From the NCBI RefSeq assembly GCF_022129445.1, contig NZ_JADQAQ010000044.1, forward strand, positions 1-37,071: a stretch of DNA of 37,071 bases, read 5' to 3'. The position numbers were made by a program, and so were the translations under genes. The notes beneath the pieces were generated by a model. The model was not told the origin of the DNA, searched no databases, and saw only the letters and a list, made by a program, of their open reading frames with translations. The stretch is from Photobacterium sp. Ph5 (GTDB lineage Bacteria; Pseudomonadota; Gammaproteobacteria; Enterobacterales; Vibrionaceae). This document shows positions 28,201 through 37,015 of this stretch, one piece after another (position 1 is the first letter of the stretch; the number at the start of each line of letters is the position of its first letter).

Positions 28201-28550
28201 TCACCCGCTGGTAATCCTTGTGTATATGTTAATTTATAAGAGTCTGTACCATTACCGGTATTGGTTAAGGTATGCGCCAATGTTACTGGTTGACCAGGAG
28301 CTGCTGATTTAGTGATATCTGCTTCTATCTCAGCACTATAAACTTGCGCAACAGTTACAATGGCTTCGTTAGAATCCGCTGTAAATTTATTGCTCAAAGA
28401 ATCTTCATAAGAGACTGTAGCTAAGTTTCTAATTTCAGTTCCAGCAGGAATTTGCGTAGCTGCAAGGGCTTGGCTAGTAATAGTACTTGCACCTATCGTT
28501 ATGAGTCCCGCCGCAACCCATCGACTTATAGGTTTAAAATGCGTATTCAT
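25209..28550 (-). CDS. Exported DUF11-repeat surface protein, 1113 residues
   Basis: The ATG at 28550 is preferred over one at 28577 because AAGG precedes it and it directly begins a signal peptide ending ALA at residue 30. The shared N-terminal module follows (GTEIRNLATVSY, then APGQPVTLAHTLTNTGN). The rest is a series of Ig-like/DUF11 modules with NTGN-type turns, e.g. NTGNKAAEKLVIFDGVPEGT and SYAHTLTNTGNTTEDILL. Many Asp-rich loops (DKNGNGTADTGE, DLDKDGNQTD, DINGNGTLDTE) probably bind calcium. The C-terminal module has the cysteine pattern also seen in the 923-residue paralogue (GNCDGVADN, PGQCIIWKLVAINQG), and the protein ends VGQFVVKIKE. The gene lies 93 bp downstream of the 160-residue gene and about 105 bp upstream of the barrel gene. 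Likely extracellular; no membrane anchor or sorting signal is seen. Confidence 0.82.
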   Translation of the reverse strand: MNTHFKPISRWVAAGLITIGASTITSQALAATQIPAGTEIRNLATVSYEDSLSNKFTADSNEAIVTVAQVYSAEIEADITKSAAPGQPVTLAHTLTNTGNGTDSYKLTYTQGLPAGDARGTDTINADSIIMYHDKNGNGTADTGEPVINNDDVVSVGRGQSYDIILVAAVPVTAVGTDTIGITLTAKAYEGTSGPVTGAVSDEGIDYDGAPDTNADLIRITTDAVVNINKTATHIVGAGTEASLGIEVDTDGGNDLPVNLIKYEIKATNTGNKAAEKLVIFDGVPEGTVLVKTSTGSLYNPTSSGFLGINGDTPITAEDDITNEALVGVDLDKDGNQTDNGETDLDGGLDLNGNGSDTDMGIAGVYAIDESLAQSSSVLMTFYVAYSPSLVPGDTEFYNTAYACADLDGDNAYISPGECNDPNPQTAGPDTSDKTKTDSETKYGIDITDTGINHNGDFTGNGGGDDDGTSDDIQTVDTAAAGSEVIFFNIVTNEGNVDDIFNLSYDTGTSTFPADTIVEYWNADGSAKLVDNSSPTDNIDDTGQIFASTCDNSSPQTLYGFTINCNQKLIRVVVKLPANGAKTTESTMTVTATSNGDNSLSDTKIEKLGEISAPTVDVANRPFTTAEMDVSVDVQPVDVSDGFDKTDVAQHFNDVALGSIVNADIYIANKGGVSDSFTLGAEGSYNTGSSSWNAALPAGWSVTFIDNGITNGLTGAVIKAPSSTVITQTSSLAPNAVQHVIAKISVPSDTAQALANSNQADAIDGNATPDGDLDYIISIVVTSDSTLASNRKVEAIDVESFAAIAISPTARNQQVEAGGTVSYAHTLTNTGNTTEDILLTSTNNKPGFSNTILIDINGNGTLDTELGNVCSILGGSGTVDVLQTDNVTVITVEVTCDDATDTTPEFTLEPGEKIPMSVTVLTPNSASNGLVNITDIKGETTGGSGLEVNAKDSTKIVEGQVRLRKYASLDGNCDGVADNDKDYRVQYDDIKPGQCIIWKLVAINQGTTDAMNTVISDQLTGYTEFADVSGNIGGLLECRNMTDTGDIKQPTSADYALKFDDVGPLCNPSAGTGGDIDSAITVVAGESNVIFTVNGPLVAGDIAVGQFVVKIKE

Positions 28551-28643
28551 AAAGTGGTTACCTTTATTAGAGGTCATTAAGTTAATTTACGATAATGTAG
28601 CTAAACCCTTGCATTAGCATGGGGTATAATATTTCACTACCGC

Positions 28644-29126
28644 TTATTCAACTTCTATACGGTATGTGAACACTTGTTTCTCCTTTGCTTCAATTGGCAC
28701 ATTAGGCATCCAACGAATAGTGGTATATTTTTCAGGTGGAATAATGACTTCAACTTCTTTTCCATCTTGCATCACTATTCTTTTTACTGGTTCAGATTCG
28801 AACGTCTGTCCTCCATCGATACTGACAACAAATTCAGATTTAATTTTTGTATTGTTGGTACCAGAAACAAAAAATGTATTTTTTGGAATAGGACCTGTAA
28901 TCACCAGTCCTTTTAATTGATTATCTGTATTATTTGTATAGGTTAATTGATATTCAATTTTATCATTTGGTACAACTTCATCAGCAGGTTCTAGTTTTTC
29001 ATTTCCCTCTTTATCTATCATTACAACATATGCATCCATTTTACTTGATAGTGGTTCAATATCTTCAGCATAAACCGAGAAAGACATCACTACGCTAGTA
29101 AATAAAATTAGTAATAGTTTTTTCAC
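28644..29126 (-). CDS. Small exported single-domain DUF11-like protein
   Basis: 160 residues from the GTG at 29126, which has GAGGTG 4 bases upstream; the ATG at 29138 overlaps that ribosome binding site and has none of its own. The signal peptide starts KKLLLILFTSVVMSFSVYA. The mature protein is one Ig-like domain: MDAYVVMIDKEGNEKLEPAD, then DKIEYQLTYTNNTDNQLKGLVITGPIPKNTFFV, then SIDGGQTFE, and the closing YTTIRWMPNVPIEAKEKQVFTYRIEVE. This layout is a compact DUF11-type domain found alone in many proteobacterial genomes, usually next to larger repeat proteins. It could act as a cap, subunit or chaperone-like partner of the large proteins; that is speculation. It is the first gene after a 450-bp gap with a candidate sigma-54 promoter. 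Confidence 0.82.
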   Translation of the reverse strand: MKKLLLILFTSVVMSFSVYAEDIEPLSSKMDAYVVMIDKEGNEKLEPADEVVPNDKIEYQLTYTNNTDNQLKGLVITGPIPKNTFFVSGTNNTKIKSEFVVSIDGGQTFESEPVKRIVMQDGKEVEVIIPPEKYTTIRWMPNVPIEAKEKQVFTYRIEVE

Positions 29127-29593
29127 AGTACACCTCATCCATTTAAGTTAATGTTGCGATAAAGACAATGCTATATATATGCCAAAAATAAAGATGTTAT
29201 TTTTCAATTAAAAAACATTTAAATTTCATATGAAAATGCAAAAAGCTAATAAACACATCGCAAAATAAAAATCAATCTTAAAATAAATCAACATATGGAA
29301 ATATAAACCAAACAGGTATAACAACCATCTTTTATTTAAGAAAAACTTTATTAGTTATTTTTGTTTGAAATTGATATCTTTAAATTATCAAAATAGTGTT
29401 TATTGTAAAAAAAATTGTAGATATTATTTTTAAGACAAAAACTTTTAATTATATTACTACTAGTAATATAAAAATAAAGACACAAGACCTCGAACTCATA
29501 TAACTATGAACTATAACAGTCTCTTATGCCTTAAGCTTAATTCAACCTAACGTATAAAAGTTTAAAATATCTCAATTATGATTTTTAATCTTA
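29127..29593. other. Very AT-rich gap between the lectin/GEVED gene and the DUF11 gene
   Basis: About 465 bases without a gene. It has long A/T runs on both strands, and a perfect inverted repeat at 29450-29470 (arms TATATTACTA/TAGTAATATA, 1-base centre). That repeat has no U-tract on the minus strand, so it is more likely an operator-like dyad than a terminator. A candidate sigma-54 element lies at 29169-29184. The composition resembles H-NS-type silenced promoter regions, which is inference. Confidence 0.6.
29169..29184 (-). promoter_or_regulatory. Candidate sigma-54 promoter of the 160-residue/1113-residue genes
   Basis: On the minus strand TGGCATATATATAGCA has the invariant GG and GC separated by exactly 10 bases, against the consensus TGGCAC-N5-TTGCA/T (one mismatch in each half). 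The start codon lies about 43 bases further on, giving a leader of roughly 30 bases, and the T-rich surroundings fit. The AT repeat at its centre lowers its weight. Confidence 0.4.
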
Positions 29594-32500
29594 TTATTCA
29601 ACAATCACTTGATAACTTACATACCCACTAACACGTGGTTCTAATACACCACTTATCTGCCATGATATGCTGCCATCATAGCCTATAGTATTATCTCCAT
29701 CAGACGTTAGTACACTACATGATAAGCCTATAGGAATAGATGTTATAGATGAATGACAAGTAATCTCTGAATATAACTTAGTGAATTCAGGGATTGCATC
29801 AAACAGTACAATATTATCAATAGAAGCATTTCCATTATTAGAAAAATAAATCATATACTCTAATACATCATTTGGTGTTGCTTTATTTTTAATACTTTCA
29901 ATACCATTTGTAGTCACATTTCTAACTGTTTTATTAATTTCTAATTGACCACTATCAGAAACTATTACTTTTATAGCATCAAGATTATTTTCTAACTCCA
30001 TAACTCCATGTTCAGTGTCTGCCAGATCTTGATAGTTAATGCTTGCTTGTAATGTATATTGATATGTCGTTCCTATTATTGAAGTTTTAGGAACAAATGT
30101 TTTAATATAAAGACAGATCTCAGAAATCAGATCGCTATTAATATTAATAGGACTACTAATGATTGTCTCTGTGTCTATATCTAATTCTCCATTACAATTC
30201 TCATCATAATAAATCATACTCGACCATAAATTATTAGATGGTGAAATTTGACGATTAAGTAAAGAAAAAGACACACTCGCATCACTAAAGACAGATAACC
30301 GATGAGTAAATGATACTATACTTCCAGGAATCACTTCAGAATATCGATTTGCTGTTAATTCAGACGTTTTAATTTTACCAAAATTAATCCCTGTGATGAT
30401 ATCGCCAGCAGATGGATTTAATAATATTTGACTATCAGTAACATTATTTATATTTGGAGATACAGCTTGTTCTATCAAAGATAAATCAGACTCACTAATA
30501 TCAATCCATGACGCTTGTTGTATTACTTTTAATAAAATATCATGATTAGCGACTTCGACTGGCAATATTAATTGATAAAATCCAGATCCCGAAGTTACGG
30601 TACTGGTAATAATATCATCAGTAGAATAACTCGTCGTTCCAACACCCTTATATATAGCTTGTACTACATAGCTTGCTATACCTTGTTCTTTACTACTCTG
30701 TAACCCATCATGAGCAACAGCCCCTATACCTTTACCGTTATCTTGAAATACAGTTCCTCTTAAAATAATACGATTAAGTAATGTAAAACGGTGATCTTCA
30801 ACCTCTCCATCATTTGCTGTTCCTGTCGATGTATTACAATCACCAAGAGAGGAACAAACTCGTAAGCGCATTACAGTGTCACCATTAAACCCTGCAGCAG
30901 TTGTTGCATCTAATACTATAGGAATAGTATTAAGCCCATTAATAACAGTGGTTTCAATTGCAACGTGCTCATTCTGATCAGAAAAATCACCATCATTATT
31001 AATATCTACCCAGATATTAATAAACCCATTACCAATAATATCGACTAACAATGGCGTACTTGTTTCAACAATGATAGAAGCAGGAATACTCGCATCTTCA
31101 TCATCCAAACCATGATTATCGTCTGCATCACTATCCATGCTATACCACGATAAAAATTCCGGATCCCATAATGCACCAATCTGAATATCTGCATTACCAT
31201 CTAAGGTTAAATCAATATAAGGATGTGATGCTTGGCCATAGCTACTGTCAGCGTCACCATAATCAATTGCTTCAATACAACCGGCAGCATCATTCGCTTG
31301 TAACTGCGTCTCATCAGTCTCTAGCATAAATCCTGTACGTTGAGAAATAACATTAATTTGATAAACACTGGCTTTTGTATTCAGATCTATCGTGCCATTA
31401 TTATCACTATCGTGATGCCCACCATTGGTAAACGCATAAATATTAATCCAATCATCTATTACTAAACCGCCAGGTTGCAATTTATTATTAGCATCAAGGT
31501 TTGGTTTTACACCAACAAAATTCAACGATGTCGCTACAACGACACCGGTATCAATATTAAGGCTATATAAATTGCCACCAACAAAATCAACTAAATACCC
31601 GAGCCCATTCTGCGCACTAATAGCAATATCAGCACCAACATCAACATTACCACCACCAACAGATGTACCTAATGTAGTCAGATCTAACAAAACAGTGGTA
31701 AATGTTTGTGTTGCAATATCAACTTTAACCAAAGAGTCCCAACTGGTTCTCCAGATGACTAATGTTGAACCATCTTGACTAATATCTCCGGCAGTTGGCG
31801 AAGCTAAGACTTTTCCGGGGGCTGATCCATACCCCGTATGTCTTAACCTATCACCTTGATTAAACGTAAAACTGTCTCCAGTATCTAAGCGTTTAATCGT
31901 TGACGTGCCAACGGCCGTTATCTCTCCTAAATCAATAAAACTTGTCCCTATTCGATCTGTAACAAAAAGGTGGTGTTCACGATCTGTTGTTGACATATCA
32001 GTGACGGTGCCATAAAACAGCCCTGTATTGCGATTAAAACCAATCGCATTAATATTATTTGAATTAGATAAATTTGTGATGGCAATCGGATCCACTAAAT
32101 AATTCCATGACAGGGGATCTGACGTAATATCTAAATCGTTATAATTATAATCACTGCTTGCTTGAGGCTTTCGTGTTTGGACAATAACATCACACGTTGT
32201 ATTAGGAATAAGGTCCGACACTAAAATACGGTAATCTTCAACTTCACCATCTGATGCTAATCCTAATGGTGTCGTACAATCATTACGACCACATACTCTA
32301 AATCTTGCGTAGGTATACCCTATTGCAGCCGTCGCAGGAACAAAGAGAGTATAATTATTTACTCCTAATATTCCGCTGGTTTCAGTAATAATTTGCTCAT
32401 TTTGATCTAACCAATCACCATCTTGATTCCAATCAATCCAGCCATAAATATAGACATCTGTTTCAGCTCGAATAGGATCTTCTGTTACGTTAATACTAAT

Positions 32501-35500
32501 ATGGCTATTAGTCCCAACCGTCATGCTTGATGATATAATTACTCCATCTTCATCAGCGATATGATTAGCATCATCTGCCGTTGCAGAATTATCGTGTAAA
32601 GTGCCAATATCGGCATCCCATTCATCGCCTAACAATAAGTCAATTTTACCATCATCATTAATATCACTTTGCACATGTTGAGCACCGCCATTTTGATAAG
32701 TGGTTTGATAATCACGATATCCGGTTGCTACTGTCGTGTCAGGCGCATCTCCGTAGTCAGAACCTAAAACATTCGGTGCTGCAGTAAAACAGCCCTTTTG
32801 TAAATTCCATGCAGCCCCTGTACTGCCTGTAAAACCAAACCGTACTGTATTTGTTCCTAAATCGGTTCGAATATTACGTGTAAAAGATCCAATCGTTTGT
32901 CCGTCTAGTTTATAGGTAAAAATATTCGTTGTAGGATCCCATTCAAACTGAGCAATATGATAGCGTCCATCTTCCAACTCACCGCTATTAACTGATGTCG
33001 CAGGTATTAGCGTTGTCGCTGGAGAAGTATTATAAATTTGACCATTTAGATATACGCCAGTGTGATCGATATATTGGCCTCCTACGGCATCATCTGTCGC
33101 ACCTAAAAAAGTATTGTCAAAAGTATCAAACTCAAAAACGATCGATGGTGACACAGGATTACCACCATTAACGGGTCCGACTCCTAATTCCCCACCGAAA
33201 CCACCAATAGCATTAATTCCTCGTGGATCAGCAGATAATACAAAGGTCATTCCATCTGCGCCTATTTCACCAGCCGCCCCTCCAGAATTTGCACTGCGAT
33301 CACCTAAATAAACTGCTAACTCTGCATATAGCGGCTGATTTAGATCGATAAAATCAAGACTCCATAGATACCCTTTTTTATCTCCTTGATTTGGCGTCAC
33401 AATATATTCGCCATTAGTATCTACATAAGCATCTTCTCCTGCATATGCTCTTGGGGCGTCACATGTTGCTGGTTGAATAACATTTGTAATTACAGGGGTG
33501 ACAGCATCAGTATCATCTTCACCATTTGAAAAGCCATTATCCGGTGTTGAATCAATATCTTGTACATCTGCCGTCTTAATCTCAGCATCAATACTCCCCG
33601 CAGTGAGACTTTGAGGTGCGAGACGAATAATCGCATAATCATTAAAACCAGTACCGACATTACCCAAATCAATAATCCCAGTAACAGGATCATATTCAGC
33701 TGTTGTTAATGGTGTTACACCATCACCTTGGTAAGCACGAACAAAACTATAACCAGAAGGAATAGGGAAAGATAACGTGGTATTAGAGACGATTGTTGTA
33801 CCATTATTCATCACACTCGCAATGACATTAAATGGTACGCCCACAGTCACTGTTGAAGTTGGATCAAGACTTAATGTCAGCTCAAGATCACCAATGGGCG
33901 TCAAATTTATAAGGTGATCTTCTATTTCACCATCACCTGCACTTCCCGTCGGTTCTGCACAGCTTTTTGACGCAGAACATACACGTAAACGAATAAAGCT
34001 TTTATCATTGATAATAACATCATTCGGAACAATAAAATTTAGTGTCGCATTTCCACTTGACGTTATTGCTACCATGGCGCTTTCTTCAGTTTCAAAAACA
34101 CCGTTATTATCAAAATCAATCCAGCCGTAAAGATTATCATCTCCAGAGCTCACAACTGGCACAGTAATAGAATAAGTATCTCCACCAACTAAAATTGAAT
34201 TAATCTCAGTATAAATAAAACCATCTTCATCATCGGGTTTTGCACCATTATTATCATCTCCATCTGCAAATAACGATACTTGACCATCACTTTCACGATC
34301 TGGAGATAACATACCAAGATAGGGTGCTGCTCCTGTGATTAAATGCCGAGGCCCATCATTCGACAATGACGTACTATAGCTATCCGGCGCATCCCCCCAA
34401 TCAATTAAAATAGTTGCGAAACGACAACGCGCACCATCATTTTGAACTGTGGATGAATTCGTTTGGGTAAAGTTTTCTGCCACATAATTATTCAATCCAA
34501 GATTTGGATCTGTAATATCAATACGAACAATCCGACCTGGCGATGGGTTCTGTGCTGCATACATGAACCCTTGTTCATCAAAATACACCGCTCCCCATCC
34601 CGAATTAGTGATACCAGCACTCCCAACGCTGCCAAGTGCTGTTCTTCCCCCTGTTATTGGATTAAAACGATAAAGTTCAGCGGTTATTGTTAATGTATAT
34701 AGTTGATTATCTACAGGATTGAATGCCCAATCAGCCATAGGTGGCGCTGAAGTAGAGATCACACTGAGTTGTTGTAAATAAGTCGCACTATTGGGATTCA
34801 CATCAATTTGATACATTTCAGTACCATTACTATGAAGTAAGTATAAAACCCCATTATTATCAATATCGCCACTATTGTAGTTATTTTGTGCCATCGTTGA
34901 ATTGGTAATTGGTAAAATAAATACATCACCATTACCATCAATCATTAATACATCATCATCTTCCCGAATATTATCGCCAATAATCGTATTCGTAATAAAA
35001 TTATATCCACTACCACCAAATACCCCTATCGCACTCGCTAAAACATCATCAAATAAGGGGGTTACAGTCCCTTGTGCTAAATCAATACTCGTAATATCTG
35101 TTGGTGCATTTTTTAATAAATACGCAAACTTAGAGCACGTTGGATAAGGGGTATAAGAAAAATCAGCAAAATTAATATCTGCAATATTCGCTGATACACT
35201 GACAGTTTGAACATTTGAACTACTCGAATGATGATTGATAGGATCGCCAATTGTCGCACCATCATATCCACCCGCTAATGGATCAAGTATTCCCGCAGTA
35301 GGTGGACAAGTTGGGTTGACCATATCAACCTCAAGTGCTGCTTCATAAATATCATAGTTACCCACAGGTACTGATAATTGATAAGCTCCCGTTAAAGCAT
35401 CTGAGGTTGTGGTATAGCAAATATTATTTGTTATATCGTGTGCGATAATATTAACCGCAATACCTAACCCACTTTCATCACCCTCTTTAGTACCGTTATG

Positions 35501-36883
35501 TTTAATCCCTGTTACGCCTCCATTATCATTAAAGACAAAACCAGAAACGACTGGGGTAATCAATATTTGATGATCTTCAACCTCGCCATTTTTTACTGAT
35601 CCATAAGCACGTTCATCGCTACTAGTTACACCATCATCAATGAGAGTTGAGTCTGTAATTCTAAAACGCGAATAGCTATCACCTATAGTGGTAACGAGTC
35701 CACTCCAAGATAATGTAGCGGAACCATCGCTAACAGCAGACAAATCATTACAATCTGCTGAAGCATATTCACTAACTTCAAAATCCCCATTTTGATTAAT
35801 ATCAAGCCAAGCATGCACAGTAGCCCCTAAGTCACCACTTATTGCATCATAATCATTACAAATAGCCGTTAAAGTATGTTCAGTACCAGAAACAATGATC
35901 GCATTAGAAATCACATCTTCATCATTTTCTGCATCCCCTTCATTATCATCATCAGTTGCATTCAAATTGATATCAACGCCATCAAAAAAAGCATTACTAT
36001 CAACATCTGGAGCAGTTGTTCCTAAATAAATAACACCATCAATTTGATGGGCTGGACCTCCTGATACAGATAATGTTTCATAGTTTCCATTCATTGTGCC
36101 AACACTTGGATCTGGTGCATCACCATAATCACAAGCACTACTATCACTCACAACAAAATTGGCCCCACCAAAATGATAATTATTATTAGCATGATCATTA
36201 AAATGAGTGGTATGAGCGAAATAAATACCATTAGCAGGATCAATGCTTAATACCCCTGTTCTGACTGGCGAGGTTTCAATAACGGTGCCATCGTCTTGCA
36301 TTGTTGTTAATTGAATGGTGGTTGAATTATCAGATTGCACATACATTTTCATCCGATAGCGCTTAAAGCTATCTGTTAAACGCCCTGTATTATTGGTCAT
36401 ATTATTAACAGATTTATTGGTATAATTTATAGTCTGATTGATCCCATTCCATGTTGCATGACTACCTACCCACAACGCATTATCACCAATTAAGACACCG
36501 TTCATATTTTGATGATCCGTTAACCAAAACATCGGGTCTGTATCACTATTAGCAACCCACCCACCTTTTAATCGAAATTCAATTTCAATACCAATAGGGT
36601 AAGTAAAACTACTTCCGGGAGAGAGAATTTCTAATTCGAAACGTTTAAGAGGGTTACCCACCGAATTTGCGGCGCTAGAAACAAGTTCATCACCAACAAT
36701 AGACATGCCACTGAACCCATCTGCTGGATCACTATTATAATTGTCTAACGTAGTAATGCTGGCGCCATTGACTACTTGAGTTGAATCACTACATATTAAT
36801 TCAGAAGCATGACTCATTAATGAGAAATTAATGAATAAAAATAAACTAACATAAAGTATTTTATTGAATTTTTTAAGATTCAT
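29594..36883 (-). CDS. Giant exported adhesin-like protein: GEVED, L-type lectin, SdrD/DUF11 modules, 2429 residues
   Basis: The start at 36883 is preceded by GAGG 5 bases upstream and begins a signal peptide; the upstream ATG at 36913 has none. Residues about 25-245 form a jelly-roll-like domain. Four GEVED modules follow, each opening with a GDAPD/GDADS motif and closing GE(V/I)ED: about 252-432, 828-988, 1377-1547 and 1872-2028. SdrD/CNA-B-like domains lie at about 443-575 and 2043-2163, and DUF6923/propeller-like domains at about 582-825 and 1565-1870. An L-type lectin-like domain is at about 1140-1368 (ADGMTFVLSADPRG, SIVFEFDTFDN, DHTGVYLNG, DGRYH). DUF11-like domains are at about 1002-1130 and 2312-2429; the protein ends SGYVSYQVIVE. 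Asp-rich calcium-type loops abound (DINQNGDFE, DFDNNGVFE, DWNQDGDWLD). No membrane anchor is seen. It is likely a surface adhesin with carbohydrate-binding capacity. Confidence 0.82.
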   Translation of the reverse strand: MNLKKFNKILYVSLFLFINFSLMSHASELICSDSTQVVNGASITTLDNYNSDPADGFSGMSIVGDELVSSAANSVGNPLKRFELEILSPGSSFTYPIGIEIEFRLKGGWVANSDTDPMFWLTDHQNMNGVLIGDNALWVGSHATWNGINQTINYTNKSVNNMTNNTGRLTDSFKRYRMKMYVQSDNSTTIQLTTMQDDGTVIETSPVRTGVLSIDPANGIYFAHTTHFNDHANNNYHFGGANFVVSDSSACDYGDAPDPSVGTMNGNYETLSVSGGPAHQIDGVIYLGTTAPDVDSNAFFDGVDINLNATDDDNEGDAENDEDVISNAIIVSGTEHTLTAICNDYDAISGDLGATVHAWLDINQNGDFEVSEYASADCNDLSAVSDGSATLSWSGLVTTIGDSYSRFRITDSTLIDDGVTSSDERAYGSVKNGEVEDHQILITPVVSGFVFNDNGGVTGIKHNGTKEGDESGLGIAVNIIAHDITNNICYTTTSDALTGAYQLSVPVGNYDIYEAALEVDMVNPTCPPTAGILDPLAGGYDGATIGDPINHHSSSSNVQTVSVSANIADINFADFSYTPYPTCSKFAYLLKNAPTDITSIDLAQGTVTPLFDDVLASAIGVFGGSGYNFITNTIIGDNIREDDDVLMIDGNGDVFILPITNSTMAQNNYNSGDIDNNGVLYLLHSNGTEMYQIDVNPNSATYLQQLSVISTSAPPMADWAFNPVDNQLYTLTITAELYRFNPITGGRTALGSVGSAGITNSGWGAVYFDEQGFMYAAQNPSPGRIVRIDITDPNLGLNNYVAENFTQTNSSTVQNDGARCRFATILIDWGDAPDSYSTSLSNDGPRHLITGAAPYLGMLSPDRESDGQVSLFADGDDNNGAKPDDEDGFIYTEINSILVGGDTYSITVPVVSSGDDNLYGWIDFDNNGVFETEESAMVAITSSGNATLNFIVPNDVIINDKSFIRLRVCSASKSCAEPTGSAGDGEIEDHLINLTPIGDLELTLSLDPTSTVTVGVPFNVIASVMNNGTTIVSNTTLSFPIPSGYSFVRAYQGDGVTPLTTAEYDPVTGIIDLGNVGTGFNDYAIIRLAPQSLTAGSIDAEIKTADVQDIDSTPDNGFSNGEDDTDAVTPVITNVIQPATCDAPRAYAGEDAYVDTNGEYIVTPNQGDKKGYLWSLDFIDLNQPLYAELAVYLGDRSANSGGAAGEIGADGMTFVLSADPRGINAIGGFGGELGVGPVNGGNPVSPSIVFEFDTFDNTFLGATDDAVGGQYIDHTGVYLNGQIYNTSPATTLIPATSVNSGELEDGRYHIAQFEWDPTTNIFTYKLDGQTIGSFTRNIRTDLGTNTVRFGFTGSTGAAWNLQKGCFTAAPNVLGSDYGDAPDTTVATGYRDYQTTYQNGGAQHVQSDINDDGKIDLLLGDEWDADIGTLHDNSATADDANHIADEDGVIISSSMTVGTNSHISINVTEDPIRAETDVYIYGWIDWNQDGDWLDQNEQIITETSGILGVNNYTLFVPATAAIGYTYARFRVCGRNDCTTPLGLASDGEVEDYRILVSDLIPNTTCDVIVQTRKPQASSDYNYNDLDITSDPLSWNYLVDPIAITNLSNSNNINAIGFNRNTGLFYGTVTDMSTTDREHHLFVTDRIGTSFIDLGEITAVGTSTIKRLDTGDSFTFNQGDRLRHTGYGSAPGKVLASPTAGDISQDGSTLVIWRTSWDSLVKVDIATQTFTTVLLDLTTLGTSVGGGNVDVGADIAISAQNGLGYLVDFVGGNLYSLNIDTGVVVATSLNFVGVKPNLDANNKLQPGGLVIDDWINIYAFTNGGHHDSDNNGTIDLNTKASVYQINVISQRTGFMLETDETQLQANDAAGCIEAIDYGDADSSYGQASHPYIDLTLDGNADIQIGALWDPEFLSWYSMDSDADDNHGLDDEDASIPASIIVETSTPLLVDIIGNGFINIWVDINNDGDFSDQNEHVAIETTVINGLNTIPIVLDATTAAGFNGDTVMRLRVCSSLGDCNTSTGTANDGEVEDHRFTLLNRIILRGTVFQDNGKGIGAVAHDGLQSSKEQGIASYVVQAIYKGVGTTSYSTDDIITSTVTSGSGFYQLILPVEVANHDILLKVIQQASWIDISESDLSLIEQAVSPNINNVTDSQILLNPSAGDIITGINFGKIKTSELTANRYSEVIPGSIVSFTHRLSVFSDASVSFSLLNRQISPSNNLWSSMIYYDENCNGELDIDTETIISSPININSDLISEICLYIKTFVPKTSIIGTTYQYTLQASINYQDLADTEHGVMELENNLDAIKVIVSDSGQLEINKTVRNVTTNGIESIKNKATPNDVLEYMIYFSNNGNASIDNIVLFDAIPEFTKLYSEITCHSSITSIPIGLSCSVLTSDGDNTIGYDGSISWQISGVLEPRVSGYVSYQVIVE

Positions 36884-36945
36884 AAAAACCTCGGCGTATA
36901 TATCTTTTCTCAAATTAAAAATTCAAATCATTTTTAACAAAAGAG

Positions 36946-36961
36946 GCAAGATATAAGCCAA
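36946..36961 (-). promoter_or_regulatory. Candidate sigma-54 promoter of the 2429-residue gene
   Basis: On the minus strand TTGGCTTATATCTTGCC carries GG-N10-GC, with intact TTGGC (-24) and TTGC (-12) cores. It lies in the 132-base gap between the partial gene at the right edge and the 2429-residue gene, about 63 bases before the start codon. It is a good fit to the sigma-54 consensus, though such an 8-base core is expected about once by chance in a window this size counting both strands. Confidence 0.5.
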
Positions 36962-37015
36962 AGTTTTATTTTTAATAATGCACGAATTATTTTTATTATT
37001 AGACTGTTTTATAAA

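Noticed and set aside
28666..28920. Open frames on the plus strand inside the 160-residue gene and many similar ones across 15-37 kb
   Set aside because: They mirror the low-complexity coding of the minus-strand genes, have no ribosome binding sites or recognisable domains, and conflict with well-supported genes.
15093..36883. CRISPR-like or long tandem DNA repeats in the giant genes
   Set aside because: The NTGN-type motifs recur at protein level but irregularly and with diverged DNA; no regularly spaced identical repeats were seen.
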